NCBI RefSeq assembly: GCF_014650035.1
Contig: NZ_BMUE01000027.1
Location: forward strand, 1 to 40,141
Direction: 5' to 3'
DNA from: Streptomyces lucensis JCM 4490
GTDB lineage: Bacteria > Actinomycetota > Actinomycetes > Streptomycetales > Streptomycetaceae
Length of the DNA: 40,141 nt
The notes under the pieces: generated by a model
Seen by the model: the letters and a program-made list of their open reading frames with translations, nothing else
The model's database searches: none
Told to the model about the DNA's origin: nothing
Translations under genes and position numbers: made by a program
Shown: one piece after another, positions 24,648 to 32,174 of the stretch
Numbering within the stretch: position 1 is the stretch's first letter
How the letters are laid out: every line of letters begins with the position of its first letter

Positions 24648-25925
24648 TCAGGCGTTACGGCGTGCACGCAGCACGGCGAAACCGGCGCCCCCGATGAGTA
24701 GTACGGCTGCCGCGGCGCCGATGACCACCCAGGTCTGGGTGCTGCCACCGGAGTCGGTGTCCTTCGCGGCGGAGGTGGGGCCGCTGGCGGAGCCGGCGTT
24801 CCTGGTCGGTCGGGTCGATGCCCCTGAGGAGGGCGCGGCCGAGGAGCCCCCGCCGGCCTTGGCGTCCTTGCCCGGGGCCGTTCCGTTCTCGGCGGCCAGG
24901 GGGTCGCTGCCGGCCGGGCCGGGGTCGATGTCCTTGTTGATCAGCACTCGGCGCGGGCGGAGGATGCCGTAGCCGAGGTAGGTGCTGGGCTTGTCCTTCG
25001 CCCAGGAACGACCGGCGGTGTCGATGAGGGTCCGGAGGACCTGGTTCGCCGTCCAGTCGGGGTGCGCTGACCAGACCAGCGCGGCGGAGGCGGAGGCGAG
25101 GGCGGTGGCGGAACTGGTTCCGTCGGTGTCGCAGTACCGGGTGAATGTGCCGTCACACCAGCCGGGGACGTGAACGCCGGGGGCGGCGAAGTCGACGTAG
25201 TTGCTCTTTGTGGAGAACTTGGCCACCGTGCCGGACTTGTCGATGGCTGACACGCCCACGACGTACGGGTATATGCCCGGATACTCACCCTTTCCTTTTT
25301 CGCCGCTATTACCAATAGAGGCGAACATCAATTTCCCCTTGGAAGCGGCGTACTTGACGGCCTCCGCTTCTTCGACGCTGCGATACGGACTGCCGAAGGA
25401 CATGCTGATGATCTTGGCGTCACTGTCAGCAGCAGCCCGTATCGCCTCTGCAGGCAAGGGGAACTTTCCGTCGTATTTATCCTTGAGGAACTGCACGTGA
25501 ATGGGAATGATCTTCGCGTCCGGCGCCAATCCCTTGACACCCCCGCCCGCTCCCGTACCGGCAATGACCTCAGCCATGGCTGTGCCATGGCCGTCACTAT
25601 CCTTGGTCGCCTTGTACCCGACGGCCTCTGGCACTTGATGGGTCAGCACCTGGCCCTTGAGTGTCGAGGTCGCCGAATTGACACCTGTGTCGATGACGGC
25701 AACCTTCACCCCTTTACCAGTGCTGTACTTCCATAGCTCGTCGGCGGCCATTGTCTTCAGGTACCACTGCTTCGGCTGAATGTCCTCTGCCGCTGCTCCA
25801 GGAGCCAACCCAACTGACGCGATGGCCAATGTGCCCAGCGCCGAACACACTGCTGCCAGACGTCTCGCGGTGCACCTCGTCAGGAGGGCAGGAGTTCTGC
25901 CATGTCGGCTGGTCCCTGGCTTCAT
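24648..25925 (-). CDS. mycP: Mycosin-type subtilisin protease (first copy)
   Basis: This 425-aa S8 protease is the membrane-anchored extracellular protease of type VII systems. Signal peptide ~17-46, then the catalytic triad Asp79 (VAVIDTG), His113 (DGHGT) and Ser271 (GTS), oxyanion Asn206, a Ser/Pro/Gly linker and a C-terminal membrane helix with RARR stop-transfer. The serine motif reads GTSSATA and lacks the proline of the usual GTSxAxP, unlike the second mycosin. ATG 25925 has GAGG 11 bases upstream, and the gene starts 24 bases after the WXG fusion gene. Codons in the first half, especially 25200-25700, are much richer in A/T than elsewhere. It may act on the extended WXG proteins. Confidence 0.92.
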   Translation of the reverse strand: MKPGTSRHGRTPALLTRCTARRLAAVCSALGTLAIASVGLAPGAAAEDIQPKQWYLKTMAADELWKYSTGKGVKVAVIDTGVNSATSTLKGQVLTHQVPEAVGYKATKDSDGHGTAMAEVIAGTGAGGGVKGLAPDAKIIPIHVQFLKDKYDGKFPLPAEAIRAAADSDAKIISMSFGSPYRSVEEAEAVKYAASKGKLMFASIGNSGEKGKGEYPGIYPYVVGVSAIDKSGTVAKFSTKSNYVDFAAPGVHVPGWCDGTFTRYCDTDGTSSATALASASAALVWSAHPDWTANQVLRTLIDTAGRSWAKDKPSTYLGYGILRPRRVLINKDIDPGPAGSDPLAAENGTAPGKDAKAGGGSSAAPSSGASTRPTRNAGSASGPTSAAKDTDSGGSTQTWVVIGAAAAVLLIGGAGFAVLRARRNA

Positions 25926-25949
25926 GCCTGTGTATGTCCTCGTTAGTGT

Positions 25950-27755
25950 TCAGTCGCTCGTCTTGGGAACTTCGCGCCGCTGCTGGGTCGGGCGGCTCTG
26001 CTCCTTCTCGGCGGCTCCTACCTTGCGGCCGGCACCACCATTCGCCCCCTGACGGTTGCCCACGGCACCACGGCCGATCCCCGCACCACTGGAGTCGGAG
26101 CCCTTCGCGGAGCTACGGGCAGAGCCGATGACGCCCTCGGGGTTACCCGCCGAGCGCAGCACCGCCTGGCCCGCACCGGATTCGGCGTTCGCCGTAGGAG
26201 TACCGACAACACCCCGCTGACCGAGAGCGCCCTTCTGCGGCATGGAGGAAGCCGGTTTCTCTGCGCCGACGACCGTGCCGCGCGGCACCCGAGGGCCGGG
26301 CGTTCCTCCAGGCGTACGGCCCGTGACGGGCTTGCCGCCCACGACACCGTTACGCGTCGGAGCCGTGGGGCCGGTTACTCCGGTCCGCCCGCCAGGCGTG
26401 TTGGTGGTTTTCGAGGTACCGCCAGTGACAGCGCGCCCCAGAGGCGTGCGACCGGACTGAACGGGTCCACGCGCACCCGGCTGGCCCGTCGGGGTCGTGC
26501 GCCCCGTGGCACGAGCGGGCTGCCCCGTCGGGCCCTGCGGCACTCGGCCGCCGGGCACGGAACGACCCGTCTGGCCCCCGGGACCCTGCGGCACGCGTCC
26601 GCCAGAGACAGCACGCCCGGGCTGGGCGGTGGGTCCCTGCGGTACCCGGCCGCCTCCGGTACCCAAAGGACCGGTGCGCCCCTGCGCGGTGACAGGCAGT
26701 CGGCCGGTCGGCCCATAGCCCGGGTTACGGCCGGCGGTCGGCGCAACGGGGGGCGCCATCGGCCCCGGGGGCATCGGTGGCGTCTGCCCGCCGCCTCCTG
26801 CGGTTGTAGGCAGAGTGGGTACCGGAGAGGTGGGCGGTGCGGCGGGCGCCTGAGGGGGCAGGGTGGTCGTGGTGTTGATTTCCGTGCCGACGTCGTGGCC
26901 GGAAGGCGCACTCGGTTCGTGGACTTCTTTGAGCGGCGGCATGTCTCCGCCTGTCACCACCGTCCTGTGCGGAGTCGGGGTAGTTCCGTGACCACCCGCC
27001 ACACCTTCCCGAATGGCTGCGCGCGGATTCGACGTACCTGTCCCCGACTCGTACGGTCGGCGGTCCTCGCTTCGTGTTACCGGCTTGACCACCCCGACAT
27101 CCGGGATCGCCTTGATCGGCTTGGGCTCGGGGTTCGTCTGCAAGCCCGTCGCGGCCACCGAGTAGTACGACCCAAGCCGGACCATCTGATTGATGGCGTC
27201 CTGGCGGTCCTTCTCGACCTTCTTGGCGAGCACGTAGTCCGGGTTGCTGTCGACCTGCTTGGCCTTGGGCAGCTTCGAGGGAAGCTTCTGCTCGGCGGCG
27301 GGCCGCGTGTCCCTGGGAGGCATGGACTTGCGCACGGAGGCCAGACCTGTGGCGGCAGTCGAGATGTGGGTCCCGGCGTTGTGCGCGTAGGTCTCCAGTT
27401 CCTTGGTGTAGATGAGGAGCGCCTGGGTCCACGTGTGGAACTGCTTGGCGCCCTCACCCTCCCAGTCCGCCAAGACCTTTTGGATGTTCTTGTGCAGGTC
27501 GGACGACGCGGTACTGACGGCGTCGCGGGCGTCCCACAGTGCCTTGCCGGCCATCTCCAGGTGCTCGGGGTTGGCGTGTTCCACCAGATCGATCATTGCG
27601 TTGAGATCGGTGTCATCGAACTGGGTCGAGCCGAACGGGGTGCCCCGGAACCACTTCTTCACGCCGCCGACCGTGTTGGCCACGGCGGACTCAACGTTCG
27701 ACTGCTCCAGACCGGTCTTGTACTGGGGCTGCTTCTGCCAGTTGTTGTCGCTCAA
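25950..27755 (-). CDS. WXG-domain protein with long Pro/Gly/Thr-rich tail
   Basis: The protein has 601 aa. Residues ~45-180 are helical with W98-E99-G100 (VLADWEGEGAKQF), a WXG100/PPE-like domain. Residues ~230-570 are low complexity, rich in Pro, Gly, Thr and Arg, with three tandem 17-residue repeats starting GGRVPQGP. The tail is basic and polar. It starts with TTG at 27755, overlapping the previous gene as TTGA, so the two are translationally coupled and probably form an EsxB/EsxA-like or PE/PPE-like pair. The mycosin gene follows 24 bases later, which suggests processing of this protein. It is probably exported and cell-wall associated. The tail has no enzymatic domain I recognise. Confidence 0.82.
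   Translation of the reverse strand: MSDNNWQKQPQYKTGLEQSNVESAVANTVGGVKKWFRGTPFGSTQFDDTDLNAMIDLVEHANPEHLEMAGKALWDARDAVSTASSDLHKNIQKVLADWEGEGAKQFHTWTQALLIYTKELETYAHNAGTHISTAATGLASVRKSMPPRDTRPAAEQKLPSKLPKAKQVDSNPDYVLAKKVEKDRQDAINQMVRLGSYYSVAATGLQTNPEPKPIKAIPDVGVVKPVTRSEDRRPYESGTGTSNPRAAIREGVAGGHGTTPTPHRTVVTGGDMPPLKEVHEPSAPSGHDVGTEINTTTTLPPQAPAAPPTSPVPTLPTTAGGGGQTPPMPPGPMAPPVAPTAGRNPGYGPTGRLPVTAQGRTGPLGTGGGRVPQGPTAQPGRAVSGGRVPQGPGGQTGRSVPGGRVPQGPTGQPARATGRTTPTGQPGARGPVQSGRTPLGRAVTGGTSKTTNTPGGRTGVTGPTAPTRNGVVGGKPVTGRTPGGTPGPRVPRGTVVGAEKPASSMPQKGALGQRGVVGTPTANAESGAGQAVLRSAGNPEGVIGSARSSAKGSDSSGAGIGRGAVGNRQGANGGAGRKVGAAEKEQSRPTQQRREVPKTSD
26502..26654 (-). repeat. Three in-frame 51-bp repeats
   Basis: Three consecutive 51-bp units encode 17-residue repeats beginning GGRVPQGP; the CCCTGCGG core recurs at 26533, 26584 and 26635. 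They lie in the low-complexity tail of the WXG fusion protein and could vary in number between strains. Confidence 0.8.
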
Positions 27756-28213
27756 TTGCTGCTCACCCCCGCGGACTTGTGGTCCGTGTGCTGCCTCGTG
27801 TCCTTCCGCGGCTGCTCGTCATGGTGCTTGTTCTTGTCCGTCGCCTTCGCGTACTCGTCGTCGAGGTGGTTCTTGATCTTCCAGAACCGGCGCCTGACTT
27901 CGTCCTCGGACCCGTCGTACGTCGCGTCGGCCGAGTGAGCGGCGAGTGTCATGGCCTCGATCTGCAGGGCCAGGGTCTTCGACAGATGCATGAGGCGCTC
28001 GTGGACGTGCTCGTACTGCAAGTGGAGGTCCTGCGCCTCGCTGAACGGAACCTGGCTGCCACTGAACGAAGCCCGGCTGAGCGCGTGGTCTGCAAGCTTG
28101 GACGAACTGCCCGGAGATTGCTCGAACTTGCGCAGGGCTTTGTCCACGTCGTTCTTGAACTGGGACAGCACCTCGACGCCACGCCTCAGATCCGAGCGGC
28201 CACCGTCACCCAC
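27752..28213 (-). CDS. Small helical partner protein upstream of WXG fusion
   Basis: The protein has 153 aa, is all-helical and has no WXG motif. The middle is LSKTLALQIEAMTLAAHSADATYDGSEDEVRRRF, quoted here in parts as LSKTLALQIEAMTLAAH and YDGSEDEVRRRF. The second part matches DGTEDEVRSQV of the first esx protein, and the tail is highly charged and His/Asp/Lys-rich. I chose GTG 28213 because GGAAGGGG lies 5 bases upstream; an ATG at 28291 is in frame but has no such support. It overlaps the WXG fusion gene by four bases. It is most likely the heterodimer partner or chaperone of that protein. It is the first gene of the leftward operon, read from the promoter at 28297-28325. Confidence 0.78.
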   Translation of the reverse strand: MGDGGRSDLRRGVEVLSQFKNDVDKALRKFEQSPGSSSKLADHALSRASFSGSQVPFSEAQDLHLQYEHVHERLMHLSKTLALQIEAMTLAAHSADATYDGSEDEVRRRFWKIKNHLDDEYAKATDKNKHHDEQPRKDTRQHTDHKSAGVSSN

Positions 28214-28296
28214 CGCAACCCCTTCCCCGTTTCCCCGTTCGCACAACCTCGACGGACCGGGGCGGCGGGCACCCACCCCCGGATCCATCACAGCCC

Positions 28297-28325
28297 ACTG
28301 TAGTCACTGTGCAATTCACGGCCAA
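28297..28325 (-). promoter_or_regulatory. Promoter of the leftward WXG/mycosin/esx operon
   Basis: On the minus strand TTGGCC (28320-28325) and TACAGT (28297-28302) are exactly 17 bases apart, a fair match to a vegetative promoter. Transcription would start near 28290, about 77 bases before the GTG at 28213. Confidence 0.5.
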
Positions 28326-28349
28326 CTGAACTCTGCGACGGTTCAGTTG
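28323..28349. promoter_or_regulatory. Operator-like inverted repeat over the -35 box
   Basis: CAACTGAAC (28323-28331) and GTTCAGTTG (28341-28349) are perfect 9-base inverted repeats with a 9-base spacer. The half-site centres are 18 bases apart, under two helical turns, and the left arm overlaps the -35 box of the leftward promoter. It has no T tract, so a protein-binding site is likelier than a terminator. Confidence 0.5.
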
Positions 28350-28366
28350 CAATGGCGTCCCGAAGC

Positions 28367-28385
28367 GACCGGTCCTTGACCGGTC
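28367..28385. repeat. Doubled palindrome GACCGGTC at 11-bp spacing
   Basis: GACCGGTC occurs at 28367-28374 and 28378-28385. Each copy is its own reverse complement, and the two are 11 bases apart, about one helical turn. This is the arrangement expected for cooperative binding on one DNA face. Confidence 0.45.
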
Positions 28386-28541
28386 AGGAGCGACAAGGCG
28401 GTCAATAGAGACAGAAGGGTTCCGGTATCTGCGCAGAAGCTTCACATGCGCGGGTCAGGCACGGCGCTGGAGGTAGTTCGGGAGGGAACTTTGCAAGCTG
28501 AAACTTCACCCCCGGGCCGCCGGTTCGTCCTTGCCGAACAG

Positions 28542-28572
28542 TTCGGGCCCGAATCGCCGGGCGAACCCGGCG
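28542..28572. promoter_or_regulatory. Palindrome plus CGAA-loop hairpin
   Basis: TTCGGGCCCGAA (28542-28553) is a perfect palindrome. It is followed at once by CGCCGGG-CGAA-CCCGGCG (28555-28572), a 7-bp stem with a 4-base loop. They lie about 100 bases ahead of the rightward -10 box. Confidence 0.4.
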
Positions 28573-28673
28573 AGGTGGCCGCCCGCGATCGGCAAGCCCA
28601 CCTCCGCCGAATATTCACGCCCGACTCTTCCCGCATGGCGGACATGGCACAAATTTTCCCTCACCTTGGTTGC

Positions 28674-28679
28674 TAGCGT
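28674..28679 (+). promoter_or_regulatory. Putative extended -10 box of the rightward WXG operon
   Basis: TAGCGT preceded by TGC fits an extended -10 element and would start transcription about 34 bases before ATG 28720. No -35 consensus is visible. Confidence 0.35.
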
Positions 28680-28719
28680 GGCCCCCCACCGGACCGGGTG
28701 CGGAGGAGGGAGCCCTTCC

Positions 28720-29235
28720 ATGGCGTGGGACGAATGGGAGCGACTCAAGGCGGACGCTGCCCAGGGGCAGTCGGCGCACATGCAGCTCAACCAGGTCGAC
28801 CCGGGAGGAGGCGGCTCAGCCACCCTGCCCGGCAAGACCGGTGACCTCAAGGTCGGCCACAAGGACCTGGAGAAGATAGGCGGCGCCGCCCACCATCTCT
28901 ACAACCAGCTCTGGGACAAGGCCCGTGTGGCGACCCCCAGCAGCGACTCCGCGGCCGGTGACCTCTCCAAGCAGGGCTTCGCCCTCGGCGCCGGACTCCA
29001 GCACGTTTCGAACCGCTGGGAGGAGCAGCTGAAGTCCTTGATGGACGCCTGCGCCCAGATCTCCAACCACATGCAGACCACCAAGGCCGTGCACGCGAAC
29101 GACGAGCACTACATCCAGCGGCAGATGAGCAGCATCGACGTGCTGGACGCCGGGTTCGACGAGCGGGTCGGGACGCCGGGTGACAAGAACACCTACGGGG
29201 ACGACGGCAACGGCAAGGGAAAGCAGAAGGAGTAG
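28720..29235 (+). CDS. Small helical Esx-type partner protein
   Basis: The protein has 171 aa and is mainly helical, with a Gly-rich stretch at 28-34 and a polar Gly/Lys-rich tail. It shows WEEQ rather than WXG (RWEEQLKSLMDACAQISNH). Near the end the segment QRQMSSIDVLD resembles SQVQSIDVDL of the first esx protein. The ATG has a very strong GGAGGAGGGAG ribosome binding site, so high expression is likely. It is followed after 69 bases by the 765-aa WXG fusion gene on the same strand, and I infer that the two form a pair, as in the esx operon. No enzymatic domain is visible. Confidence 0.82.
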   Translation: MAWDEWERLKADAAQGQSAHMQLNQVDPGGGGSATLPGKTGDLKVGHKDLEKIGGAAHHLYNQLWDKARVATPSSDSAAGDLSKQGFALGAGLQHVSNRWEEQLKSLMDACAQISNHMQTTKAVHANDEHYIQRQMSSIDVLDAGFDERVGTPGDKNTYGDDGNGKGKQKE

Positions 29236-29304
29236 CGGCGTCGGGTTGCTGACGACGCAGACGACCACCCCATCCGGCAGCGCTACCCCCTGGGACGGCC
29301 ACCA

Positions 29305-31602
29305 ATGGACTTCAACGCCCTCTACCACGCCAACTTCAAGTTGCTCGACGACGCCGTCAGCGAGTGGTCGACGCTGGTGAAGCACCTCGTGGACCTGAAG
29401 AAGGACGCTGAGGACGGCCTGCACCAGGCTGCCGCCAAGGCCGACTGGGCCGGGGTGAACGCCCAGGTCTCCAAGCAGTTCATAGGCAGGACGGCCGGCG
29501 AGTTCGGCGATGCCCACACACAGGCCGCCACCATCCACAACATCCTGCGGGACACCCAGGGCGAGCTGAAGTCGTACCACCAGCAGCTGACCGACGCCGT
29601 TTCCCGCGGACAGAAGAAGAACCTCACCGTCGTCGACACCGGCGGGGGCAAGTTCACGGTCATGGGCAACACACGGCCCGACTGGAACTCCGACCCCAGC
29701 GGCAGGACGAGTACGACCGACCAGAAGGACGTCGACGACCTCCGGAACGAGATCCAGGGCATCCTCGGCAAGGCCACCGAGAGCGACAACACGGCCAAGG
29801 ACGTCCTAGTGGCGATCGTCGACCAGGCCCGGCTGGGCTTCTCCGGCGCCGACTACAAGGATCGTGATGCCGCGGCCGACGCCGTCAAGGCGGCCGACGA
29901 GCTGGCCAAGCTCGCGAAGAAGGGCCCCGACGACCTGTCCGTGGAGGACTTCGACCGGCTCAACGCGGGGCTGAAGGCCCACCACGACGATCCACTGTTC
30001 TCGGAGCGGTTCGCGAAGGACCTGGGTCCGGAGAAGACCCTGTCGTTCTGGGCCGACATAAGTGACTCCCAGGTCTCCCCCGAGGTGAACCGGGAACGAA
30101 GGGAGCAGTTGGGGGAGTTGCAGAAGAACCTCGGCCTCACCCTCGCCGCCGCCACCCAGAGCGACACGGCCGACATGACCGAGTGGAAGCGGCACATGGT
30201 GGACATCGGTGACCAGGAGGTCGGCGGGAAGCGCGGCGGTCTCCTCGGGTTCCAGGTCATGAGCAACCTCATGCGGGCGGGGGACTACGACGACGACTTC
30301 ATGAAGCAGTACGGCAAGAGCCTCATGGAGACGGAACGGAAGTTCACGAGTGACGGAAGACACGGGGCCTGGCAGCGGATGGGATTCAGTCCGTACCTGA
30401 ACCACATGAAGGGCGACACCGGCTTCGATCCCGTCTCGGGTTACCTCAAGGGGCTTTCCAACAACCCCGGCGCCGCGACCGATTTCTTCAACGACGACTT
30501 CATTCCGAAGGACGGCGACCACAAGCACGCCGTGTCCAACTTCAAGTACCTCTTCGAAGACCGTCACTGGCCGCACGAGAGCAACAGCGACGTGATGAGC
30601 CGCGGCGAGAGCACGGACGGCCGCAACAACCTCGCGTCGGCGCTCGAGGCCGCCACGACGGGGCATCCCGCGGGTGAGCTGCCCACCGGCGACACGCCGG
30701 CGCACAGTCCGGGCCAGGCCAAGCTGTTCGAGGACATCGTGTCATCGATCTCGGACGACAACGGGCGCCTTACGGATCACAGTTACATGTCGGACAGCAT
30801 GGGGCAGATCGCGTCCGAGTACCTTCCGGACATCGACCGTGCCACGACCGACGTGGACCGGCACCCCGGCAAGAACGACGCGGCCGGTCAAGCGGCATGG
30901 GAGCGCCTCCAGAAGCTGTACCCCGTCCAGGGCTCGGCTGCCGAAGTGAGTCACAGCGATGTCTCGCGTTTCCTCTTCGCCGTCGGCCAGGACCCTCACG
31001 GTTATGCCGCTGTCGAGGTGGGTCAGAAGGCGTACATGGGGAAGCTGCTGGAGTACCACCTCGATCCGGATCTGCCCGAGGGGCAGCGGCCTGATCACGA
31101 CATGGAGCTCACGGTCCGGGACATCGCCCGCCACTCCGGTCAGGTCTCCGGAACCCTGGCGATGGGACGCAACGAGGCGGTCGCAGGACCGGCCGATGTC
31201 AAGGACAAGGACTTCGACCACTCGGTGGCCCAGTGGAAGAACCTCCTGTCCGGCACCGTGGGCACGGGTGTCGGCGTCGGCACGTCCTTCATCGCGTCTC
31301 CGGCCGTGGGAGCCGGCGTCGGTGGCGCCGCCGGAACCGCGACCAGCATGATGCTGGAGGAGCTCTTCAAGGACGCCGAAGGCAGCGCCAAGGACGAAGC
31401 CGGTGCCAAGATCGGCAAGGACTGGGAGAACGGCAACCAGGCCAACATGAAGTACACCAGCGCGGCCGCTTACAACGCGGCCGAGCAGTACCACTTGAAC
31501 GGTGACGTGGCCACGTGGGCGGAGCAGTCCTCCTCCCAGGGCTTCCTGGAGGGCGGCGGGTACATGGAACGAGTCGGCGCCGAACTCGTCACGGACATCT
31601 GA
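29305..31602 (+). CDS. Large WXG-domain protein (DUF6571-type), probable exported substrate
   Basis: The protein has 765 aa. Residues 1-110 form a WXG100-like helical domain with W48-A49-G50 (KADWAGVNAQVSKQF). The long middle is soluble and mostly helical, with a SNNPGAATDFFNDD motif near 380 that I associate with the actinobacterial DUF6571 family. A glycine/alanine-rich hydrophobic stretch lies at about 650-690 (GVGVGTSFIASPAVGAGVGG), which could insert in a membrane, and the C-terminus is polar. ATG 29305 is only weakly preceded by GGGA. The stop overlaps the next gene as TGATG. The partner gene upstream and two exported small proteins downstream suggest an effector with accessory proteins. 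No nuclease or other toxin motif is visible. Confidence 0.85.
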   Translation: MDFNALYHANFKLLDDAVSEWSTLVKHLVDLKKDAEDGLHQAAAKADWAGVNAQVSKQFIGRTAGEFGDAHTQAATIHNILRDTQGELKSYHQQLTDAVSRGQKKNLTVVDTGGGKFTVMGNTRPDWNSDPSGRTSTTDQKDVDDLRNEIQGILGKATESDNTAKDVLVAIVDQARLGFSGADYKDRDAAADAVKAADELAKLAKKGPDDLSVEDFDRLNAGLKAHHDDPLFSERFAKDLGPEKTLSFWADISDSQVSPEVNRERREQLGELQKNLGLTLAAATQSDTADMTEWKRHMVDIGDQEVGGKRGGLLGFQVMSNLMRAGDYDDDFMKQYGKSLMETERKFTSDGRHGAWQRMGFSPYLNHMKGDTGFDPVSGYLKGLSNNPGAATDFFNDDFIPKDGDHKHAVSNFKYLFEDRHWPHESNSDVMSRGESTDGRNNLASALEAATTGHPAGELPTGDTPAHSPGQAKLFEDIVSSISDDNGRLTDHSYMSDSMGQIASEYLPDIDRATTDVDRHPGKNDAAGQAAWERLQKLYPVQGSAAEVSHSDVSRFLFAVGQDPHGYAAVEVGQKAYMGKLLEYHLDPDLPEGQRPDHDMELTVRDIARHSGQVSGTLAMGRNEAVAGPADVKDKDFDHSVAQWKNLLSGTVGTGVGVGTSFIASPAVGAGVGGAAGTATSMMLEELFKDAEGSAKDEAGAKIGKDWENGNQANMKYTSAAAYNAAEQYHLNGDVATWAEQSSSQGFLEGGGYMERVGAELVTDI

Positions 31603-32168
31603 TGTCCGGGGCGGGCCGGCCGGAGAAGGCCGGGTATGCGATGGCTCGACCGGTTGCGGCGGCCGCGGCGGCGCTCGCGGTGCTGGGTCCGATCGCCGCC
31701 TGCTCGGGGGCCGACGGCGGGAAGGAGAAGGAGTACGACGTACCCAGGGCGTTCTGCGGTGTCCAGGTCGATCCCGCCCTGGTCTCGCCGCTCCTCCCGG
31801 CGGGCGCGAAGATCGAGGTCGGGGCGACACGTCCCGTGCCTTCCAGGAAGAACTGCCGTGTTGACGTCGACGGCCACTGGGCGATGACGCTGAACCTGGA
31901 ATGGTGGGAGGCGGACGTGTCCAGCACCCTGGTCGCGTCCGGGAACCCACGGCTGGAGAAGGCCCGGATGTCCCCCGACGGCAACTTCTACAGCGGTGCG
32001 GGTGCCGTCGAACTGGTCAAGGGCTGCGAGAACCCTCGTCACTCCCGGCAGGTGCTGTACACCTCGGTGCAGCTCAGCGACCCGGAGCTGGGTGACGGCG
32101 CCGCGATGAAGAAGTTGGCCACCGCGTTCACCAGGGCCGTTGGGCGCTCCGATGAGTGCTCCGAGTAG
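31602..32168 (+). CDS. Secreted lipoprotein downstream of WXG fusion
   Basis: The protein has 188 aa. The signal peptide (AMARPVAAAAAALAVLGP) ends in a lipobox with Cys34 (PIAAC). The mature part has four or more cysteines, including RAFC-G near the start and ELVKGC and SDEC near the end. This is similar in layout to the proteins at 17098-17784 and 32175-32798. ATG 31602 overlaps the stop of the WXG fusion gene (TGATG). A second in-frame ATG at 31641, with GGAGAAGG 11 bases upstream, would give a shorter and more usual signal peptide. Coupling to the large WXG gene suggests that it binds, anchors or neutralises that protein outside the cell. This is inference. Confidence 0.8.
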   Translation: MSGAGRPEKAGYAMARPVAAAAAALAVLGPIAACSGADGGKEKEYDVPRAFCGVQVDPALVSPLLPAGAKIEVGATRPVPSRKNCRVDVDGHWAMTLNLEWWEADVSSTLVASGNPRLEKARMSPDGNFYSGAGAVELVKGCENPRHSRQVLYTSVQLSDPELGDGAAMKKLATAFTRAVGRSDECSE

Positions 32169-32174
32169 CCGTTC

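Larger units (their letters stand above)
28214..28719. promoter_or_regulatory. 506-base divergent control region of two WXG modules
   Basis: No convincing gene lies here. The region holds a leftward promoter with an inverted repeat over its -35 box, a doubled palindrome GACCGGTC, a 12-base palindrome next to a CGAA-loop hairpin, and a -10-like box before the rightward gene. It is long for a Streptomyces promoter region, and parts are AT-richer than the surroundings. Confidence 0.6.

Noticed and set aside
28446..28676. A 76-codon frame in the WXG divergent region
   Set aside because: No ribosome binding site, no recognisable domain, and it overlaps palindromes and the promoter of the next gene.
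29305..31602. Annotation of the 765-aa protein as an LXG or nuclease toxin
   Set aside because: The N-terminus is WXG-like rather than a full LXG domain, and no catalytic motif of a known toxin family can be seen at the C-terminus.
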